NCBI GenBank assembly: GCA_027886185.1
Contig: WOAB01000689.1
Span: forward strand, 2,604,001 to 2,668,000
Direction: 5' to 3'
DNA length: 64,000 bases
Source: Rheum nobile
Taxonomy: Eukaryota; Streptophyta; Magnoliopsida; Caryophyllales; Polygonaceae
Part shown: positions 58,895 through 64,000 of the stretch, in pieces
Layout of the letters: every line of letters starts with the position of its first letter
How positions within the stretch are numbered: position 1 is the first letter of the stretch
Made by a program: the position numbers and the translations under genes
The notes under the pieces: model-generated
What the model was told of the DNA's origin: nothing
The model's input: only the letters and a program-made list of their open reading frames with translations
The model's database searches: none

Positions 58895-59349
58895 TTTTTT
58901 TTGACGAGGAAAGAATTCGAATTACCCGACATAACAATGTCGGGTAAATCGAGAGATCGATAAATCGGCGCCGGTCAAAATCGAACAATAAATCAAGCAT
59001 AAAAATTACAACAAAGCAACCATAGAACTAAACGACCTAGAGCACGTGGTGAGCAAAGCACGATCAAACGAAAGCGCCACCGAAATACGAGTCAGACATG
59101 AGCAATTCTGCGGAAGTGCTGAACGGACTACAATGACGTTGCCCTCTCTTCTAGGAGGGATCTTCATGAGCCTCAACCATGACGTTGTCCCCGTACAAGA
59201 GGGATCTTCATTATATTGAGCCTCAGACACGACCACGACCACGACCACGACCGGACACTCAGACATCACCCTAGATCAGCTTCACAAATGCAGCGAAGAA
59301 TTTAACACCCAAACTTGAAATAAACGGATCCGCAATAGGTAAACAAATA
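58895..59349 (-). mobile_element. Poly(A)-tailed retroposon (455 bp)
   Basis: An 8-base poly(A), read as T at 58895-58902, ends the minus-strand copy. It is flanked by TAGAGC[A/T]CCAC at 58884-58894 and 59350-59360, a target duplication with one mismatch. It includes a (GACCAC)n-like stretch near 59230. It is either a SINE or a truncated LINE: I see no RNA-polymerase III boxes and no LINE domain. Confidence 0.65.
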
Positions 59350-59454
59350 TAGAGCTCCACTTGTTAGCCTGCTTGATGTTAGATGTTAATGTAGAGCTCC
59401 ACTTTTTCTTAGTAATGTAATATTAATAATGTATCATAATGATGTATTATATAA

Positions 59455-60332
59455 TAGGGGAAAATGCATAAAACCCCCTATTATTTATACTTGTTTGCAA
59501 TAAACCACCCCTTATAAAAAAAAGTTTGCATAAAACCACCCATTATTTATAATTTGTTGCAAACAACCACCCCAACCCTTATTTTTGTTAGATAATTCAA
59601 TTAGCTATAATCCTAGATCATAAACTAGAAAAATCATGCACATAATGTGTAAAATATATGCACATTTAGGAAACAAATTATACATTTAAAAAAGGCATAT
59701 ATTTTTTGTCTAAATGCACATGAGTTTTTGTAGTGTAATTTTTTTGTATGTGCATATATTTTTTACCGATCTGATCTTCGCATTTCGCACGAGAGTGACC
59801 GTTCTCACGAGTTTCATTCCTTAATTTTGATTATATTAATATTTTCTACTAAAAAAGAAATTATAATTTCATTATAATTTTATTTATATTATTATGTTTA
59901 CTCCATCAAAAGCATTAAGAAAACAAATTGAAAAAGAAAAAAATAATTATAGCGGTCCATAATCGAGTCCTGACTGGTTTGGACCAAATCGGGAATTGGA
60001 ACGAACTGAATTATTTTGGCCCAGTCTTCTGTCCAGATTTTTGAAAAGATTTTGGATCGGTTATGGTTTGAACCAATGACATCTCTAAATCTCTAAATAT
60101 GTGGTGTTTTGTCTTGTTCGGGTGATAGTACACAAAAAGCAAAAAAAAAAGTGTTAAGGAAAGATACGTGTATTTTGGTATATTTAATATGATTATTTTA
60201 CAAAATATTAATTTGGGTGTGGTTGTTTGCAACAAAATATGAATAAAGGGTGATTTTGTGCAAGCTTTTTTAATAAGGGGTGATTTTATGCAAACAAATA
60301 ACAATATTGAGTGAATTATGCATTTTCCCCTA
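59455..60332. mobile_element. Non-autonomous TIR element (878 bp)
   Basis: Ends are TAGGGGAAAATGCATAA and its inverted partner (TTATGCATTTTCCCCTA). Subterminal CCACCC/GGGTG motifs are repeated in inverted orientation (AAAACCACCCATTATTTAT on the left, AAGGGGTGATTTTATGCA on the right). The flanks are AT-rich, so the duplication length cannot be decided. The interior has no transposase. Confidence 0.7.
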
Positions 60333-60574
60333 TATAATAAGTTTGAGAGCTGTAAACATCTATAAACATATAAAGTAGACAAATTGAGCAATTAATGCAT
60401 GTGCATTTACTATTCTCAATAGGCATATAGTGGACCATCACTACGTATACATATTGTGGTACACAGTCCACTGGGTCGGGCTCCATGCAGTGGAAGGCCC
60501 AATAAGGCAGGTTTGATATTTTGATGCCCATTTAATAAATTAGATATTAACGGTGATATAAAGGACATAGATTG

Positions 60575-61708
60575 TGTTAGGAAACGGAACTCTGGAATTT
60601 AGGTTCTCCTGAGAGTTCATTTCCTCAGTTTCTCTACTTTTGACGATGACAAATATTATGATACTAATGTTTTATCTCAAAGATGTGTTTTAAGAAACCA
60701 CAGGAACATACCGAAGGCAAGAAAGCCAAACAGGATAAGGGAACCAAAGGAACAAGACAGATGAAGGAAACCAGAGGAACTCAGGTGTGCCCAGAACGCA
60801 GCATGCGACATTGCGATTCCTGAGAAATCTGGGGACACACAACCTCGGACAAAAGTTGTTGAAAACGACTTGTCCGAAGCTTCCAAAAGCCTGCCATTGT
60901 CCAAGAGCAAAACAACAAGAAACCTAGAGACGCTGAACCTCGGACAGAAAAGATGAAAGCGACATGACATAGAGACGTCGTTGTCCAGAAGACAGTTCCC
61001 AAGCGGCCAACTTGTTCAACCTCGGACGAAAGTATTTGGACAATGACATAGCAAGGCTCGTCTGAGGTAGTTGACCAACCAAGAGAGATTCTGAGCTGCC
61101 TAGGTTGTTTGCACATGACCAAGAACAACGTGGATCAAGGAGAACCACTCATCCTAGGGCAAGCTCAATCTGTGGGAACCTAGAGAGGATCGAGCTGCGA
61201 AGAATCCTCTATAAAAGGAAGACTAACCCAAGGGTTATCTTCAAGCACTGAAACACGACTCACACTCATTAGCAAATATCTAGTGTGAACCTCCAAACAA
61301 GATCATCAAAGCAAACCGAGATCAAGAGGAACCAGTCAAGGAAGAAGAGCTGAGTGCTAAGTTCGTGTGACTGTAAGTGATAGTTCCTAGGTGCGAAAGT
61401 CTGTTTCTTGGATTGATTATTGATTGTGTTAAGTTATCTAGGATTGTCTAACTGTGTGTAAGGCAAAGGAACTGTGTGTTCGTTCCTAGGATAAGCTATA
61501 ACCAAAAGAGATAAGAAATCAAGAAGTAGACTTTGAAATCTTTTCGAAAGAAAGGTAGTGGTTTTTATCCTAGATTGCTAGTTGGCAATCAAAGGTTTCC
61601 ACTATAAGGAACTGGTCATTTGTTTGATTGTTTATTTCCGCTGTGAAAGGAACTGAGAATTGATATTCTGAGTTCCTTGAGTTTTTATCTAACAATCACG
61701 ATCCTACA
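60575..61708 (+). mobile_element. Solo LTR of the Copia-C (SIRE-like) family (1134 bp)
   Basis: Aligns end to end with the Copia-C 3' LTR (15820-16946). A perfect 5-bp duplication GATTG is at 60570-60574 and 61709-61713. It fixes the true LTR end of the family at ATCCTACA. Confidence 0.93.
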
Positions 61709-62198
61709 GATTGCCTATTAACGGGAACAAATTCATTGAATATTAGTGAGTGCACAATTGAATATTAAACAGCCTATAACAAACGCCCTTGTCCATTCTC
61801 AGAATGTAACCCCCGACACACATTTAAGCCGATGTCAATGCCCAAATTAAACACCCACATTAAACATTCAAGTTGTTGTACCTCATCACAAATAAACAGC
61901 CAAATGAAGGACACATTTAGTGTTCAACAATTGAATATTAAGACCCAAAAACGCCCAAAACAAATTAATTATAATTGTTGTGAGGCTCTACCAAAATGCT
62001 CAACATTGAACATTACGCCAGTTTTCAGGATCCAATTGAAAAGGCTGGGACTGTACCTGCTAGAAGTCAAACAACCACAAACTGTAAAGCAATATAAATT
62101 AGAAAAACACAAATGAAATACCAATACAAAATGGTCAAATTTAAAAGCTGTATCACCAAACTTACCCACATTAGCATTGTTCATCCCTCCAGCTCCAC
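61709..62198. other. Upstream region of the RPA-like gene
   Basis: AT-rich, no gene seen. It leads to a TATA box at 62199. Confidence 0.5.
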
Positions 62199-62207
62199 CT
62201 ATATAAG
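62199..62207 (+). promoter_or_regulatory. TATA box of the RPA-like gene
   Basis: CTATATAAG, 66 bases before the start codon, followed by a pyrimidine-rich stretch. This places transcription start around 62230. Confidence 0.6.
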
Positions 62208-62272
62208 ACCGTCAGCCAGCCCACTACTCTTCACTTCATTTCTCCTACCTAGACACATAAACAACAATCATC

Positions 62273-63219
62273 ATGGAGAAAACCTATACACCACTAAACC
62301 AATTGATTGAAGGGGTTAGCTCCAACATTCAAGTAATGGTGTGTCACAAGTGGGATGTGTTCAATAGGATCGGTACATACATCAACATGGATTTCATTCT
62401 ATCAGATGCCATGGTATGTAGACATTATATCTAGATTACTCGCACCCTGTCCACTCTCAAATCCATAACCCTAAAACAATGCCTAAATTTTAACATTCTA
62501 GGGGGAGAGAATAAGGGTAACATTGTGGGACAAGCTAGGAGATGAATTGCTCAAGACGAAATCAACACAAGAAAACCTCTACGCTATCATATTGGTTGCG
62601 ATGCACGTGAAGGAATTCAAATGTAAGGGATCCTATATTTTTTTAAAAAAAAAATAGTCCTTCAAGCCGAGTTTTTTCTATTATATCTTGCAAGGGTACT
62701 TTACTAACTACATTTGACTATAAATTGCACAGAGATGAGGTTTACATCTCAAGCACACCATCCATAATGAACTTCGATGCTCAAAACATCCCTCAATTAG
62801 TTAAAATCAGAAAGCACAATGTCTACTAAGTCCTAATCATTATTTTCATTCAACATTATGTTTACATTATGGTAGGGGGAAAGAAAAAGTTTCAAAATAT
62901 TAACCAGGATATGATATTTACTACCTCTGCAGAGATGACTCAATCTTGAACAAGAATCCTGAGGTTCATGCCCTGACAACAATGAAGATGACCATCCTAC
63001 AGATGTTCCAATGGTGTAGAGCTAAAAAGAAGGTAATGCATTATAATTGGAGCATGTACTAAACTCGTCTATATATTCTCACAAAAAAAATCTCATGCAC
63101 AGGATGTTGTTTTGCACTGCAAAGTAAGAATTTTAGAGATTGAAACACATACCCCACGGTACTACTTCGCGTGTACAAGTGGCAAACACAAGAAAGGTGT
63201 TACTCGTCGTAGAGGGAAG
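62273..63219 (+). CDS. RPA1-like (replication protein A large-subunit-like) OB-fold gene, partial
   Basis: Single-strand DNA-binding protein family. Exon 1 is 62273-62413 (47 codons, with NIQVMVCHKWDVFN). Exon 2 is 62502-62622 (GERIRVTLWDKLGDELLKTK ... ILVAMHVKEFK). Exon 3 is about 62735-62820 (YEVYISSTPSIMNFDAQNIP). Exon 4 is about 62933-63032 and exon 5 is 63103-63219 (ILEIETHTPRYYFACTSGKH, KKGVTRRRGK). The first two introns have clear GT-AG ends in phase. The third junction does not fit with a standard donor, so the gene may be slightly broken or I have missed a site. Exon 5 resembles the zinc-containing third OB fold of RPA1 but ends after its first cysteine. Later exons are not found before 64000. 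Helitrons also carry RPA-like genes, but nothing here shows a Helitron. Confidence 0.65.
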
Positions 63220-63923
63220 GTACTTATTCACCACAAGATTACTTTGTATACAATGTTTAAACATGATTAAACATATGCAATCTACGACTTTTAGTCAGCA
63301 CGCATTGTCCTCATATGTACACATGATTAAACAATTATGTAAGCACATACTTTTCTGTTCCACTAGAGTGAATAATTTAACTCAGAATGCACTTCATTTA
63401 GAATCTAATGTCAAGATTAAAAGACTTTGAGACTAAGGTATGAACTATGAAAGTCACAAATCTAACTTAAACAACACTAATTATATCGATATTGACATGC
63501 ACAATGCACTTCATTTATAATTGTACTATGACATCATCACAATTACCTACTCTACTTTTGTCCCCCCTACTTTGTATGTGGATTTTGGTGAAGCTGACCA
63601 AGTTTGAACTAGATATAAAATATAGATTGATTAATAAAATGCACATTAAGAGATATGTACAAGTCTAACAGATTTAAAAAAAAAAAAAGGAGAATAGGTG
63701 AATACATGACCACATGTACATATTCTGTAATTTATACTAGCCTACATGAAACATACCAATGCATTCCACACAACCAAACAACAAAAACAAAGTAAATGAT
63801 AAAATAAGAGAAAGAAAAAAAACATATACAAATAGAATAGACATGATTTTATTGCTGTGAAAACATGTTTCACTTCTACTAGCTTACTTTAGTCCAATGA
63901 GGAAAGGAGAAAAAACATAAGAG
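63220..63923. other. Space between the RPA-like exons and the terminal exon
   Basis: No convincing sixth RPA exon and no other gene. Includes the 3' untranslated region of the minus-strand gene at its right end. Confidence 0.45.
63848..63853 (-). promoter_or_regulatory. Polyadenylation signal of the minus-strand gene
   Basis: AATAAA on the minus strand, about 70 bases after the TAA at 63924-63926. Confidence 0.55.
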
Positions 63924-63989
63924 TTATTCATACGCATTCGGTAATGTTTCACTGGCATGAAATTCGTTTTCTTCAGCAATGTCAACAAC
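63924..63989 (-). CDS. Terminal exon of an unidentified gene
   Basis: On the minus strand, TTTTGATACAG (a good 3' splice site) is followed by 21 codons reading VVDIAEENEFHASETLPNAY and E, then TAA. I do not recognise the protein. The polyadenylation signal downstream supports the call. The rest of the gene lies beyond the window. Confidence 0.5.
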   Translation of the reverse strand, partial: VVDIAEENEFHASETLPNAYE

Positions 63990-64000
63990 CTGTATCAAAA

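Noticed and set aside
60011..60391. 126-codon minus-strand ORF
   Set aside because: It crosses the border of a TIR element and is rich in Ile, Leu and Lys from AT-rich DNA, with no domain.

Overview
This window looks like a stretch of nuclear DNA from a flowering plant. It is AT-rich and holds very few cellular genes. Most of it is nested LTR retrotransposons, several solo LTRs, LINE pieces and MITEs, plus one fragment of mitochondrial DNA. I cannot name the species from the sequence.

Left third (1-31.5 kb): a nest of retrotransposons. The outer host is a minus-strand Ty1/Copia element (Copia-A). Its 5' LTR is at 30871-31547 and it runs off the left edge of the window. Three elements sit inside it. 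(1) Gypsy-1 (start of window to 9254) is a plus-strand Tekay-like element with gag but no pol. A nad1-derived mitochondrial fragment lies between its 5' LTR and its primer-binding site, and that fragment is itself split by a 2407-bp solo LTR. (2) Copia-C (10193-16946) is a SIRE/Maximus-like plus-strand element that has lost its 5' LTR. (3) Gypsy-2 (20056-30404) is a full-length minus-strand Tekay-like element with two LTRs and a 5-bp target-site duplication.

Middle (31.5-41 kb): AT-rich DNA with a roughly 3.1-kb inverted repeat (33.1-36.2 kb), a large 41-bp tandem array inside it, LINE remains, a Tourist-like MITE, and an unassigned repeat family rich in TGTGCAT.

Genes: the one clearly intact gene is a type II membrane UDP-glucuronate decarboxylase (UXS) in seven exons (41313-44502). 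Its first intron has the hallmarks of a U12-type AT-AC intron. A pectin-methylesterase/invertase-inhibitor-like pseudogene (47.8 and 55.5-55.8 kb) is cut in two by a young full-length Copia element (Copia-B, 47977-55498), which belongs to the same family as Copia-A. At the right end there is a multi-exon RPA1-like OB-fold gene (62273-63219, possibly incomplete) and the terminal exon of an unidentified minus-strand gene (63924-63989).

The rest is transposon debris: two LINE 3' ends with RNase H-like domains, a poly(A)-tailed retroposon, four MITE or TIR elements in the right half, and two further solo LTRs. The genes do not form a shared pathway. What the window shows best is the order of insertions, which can be read from target-site duplications and interrupted reading frames.
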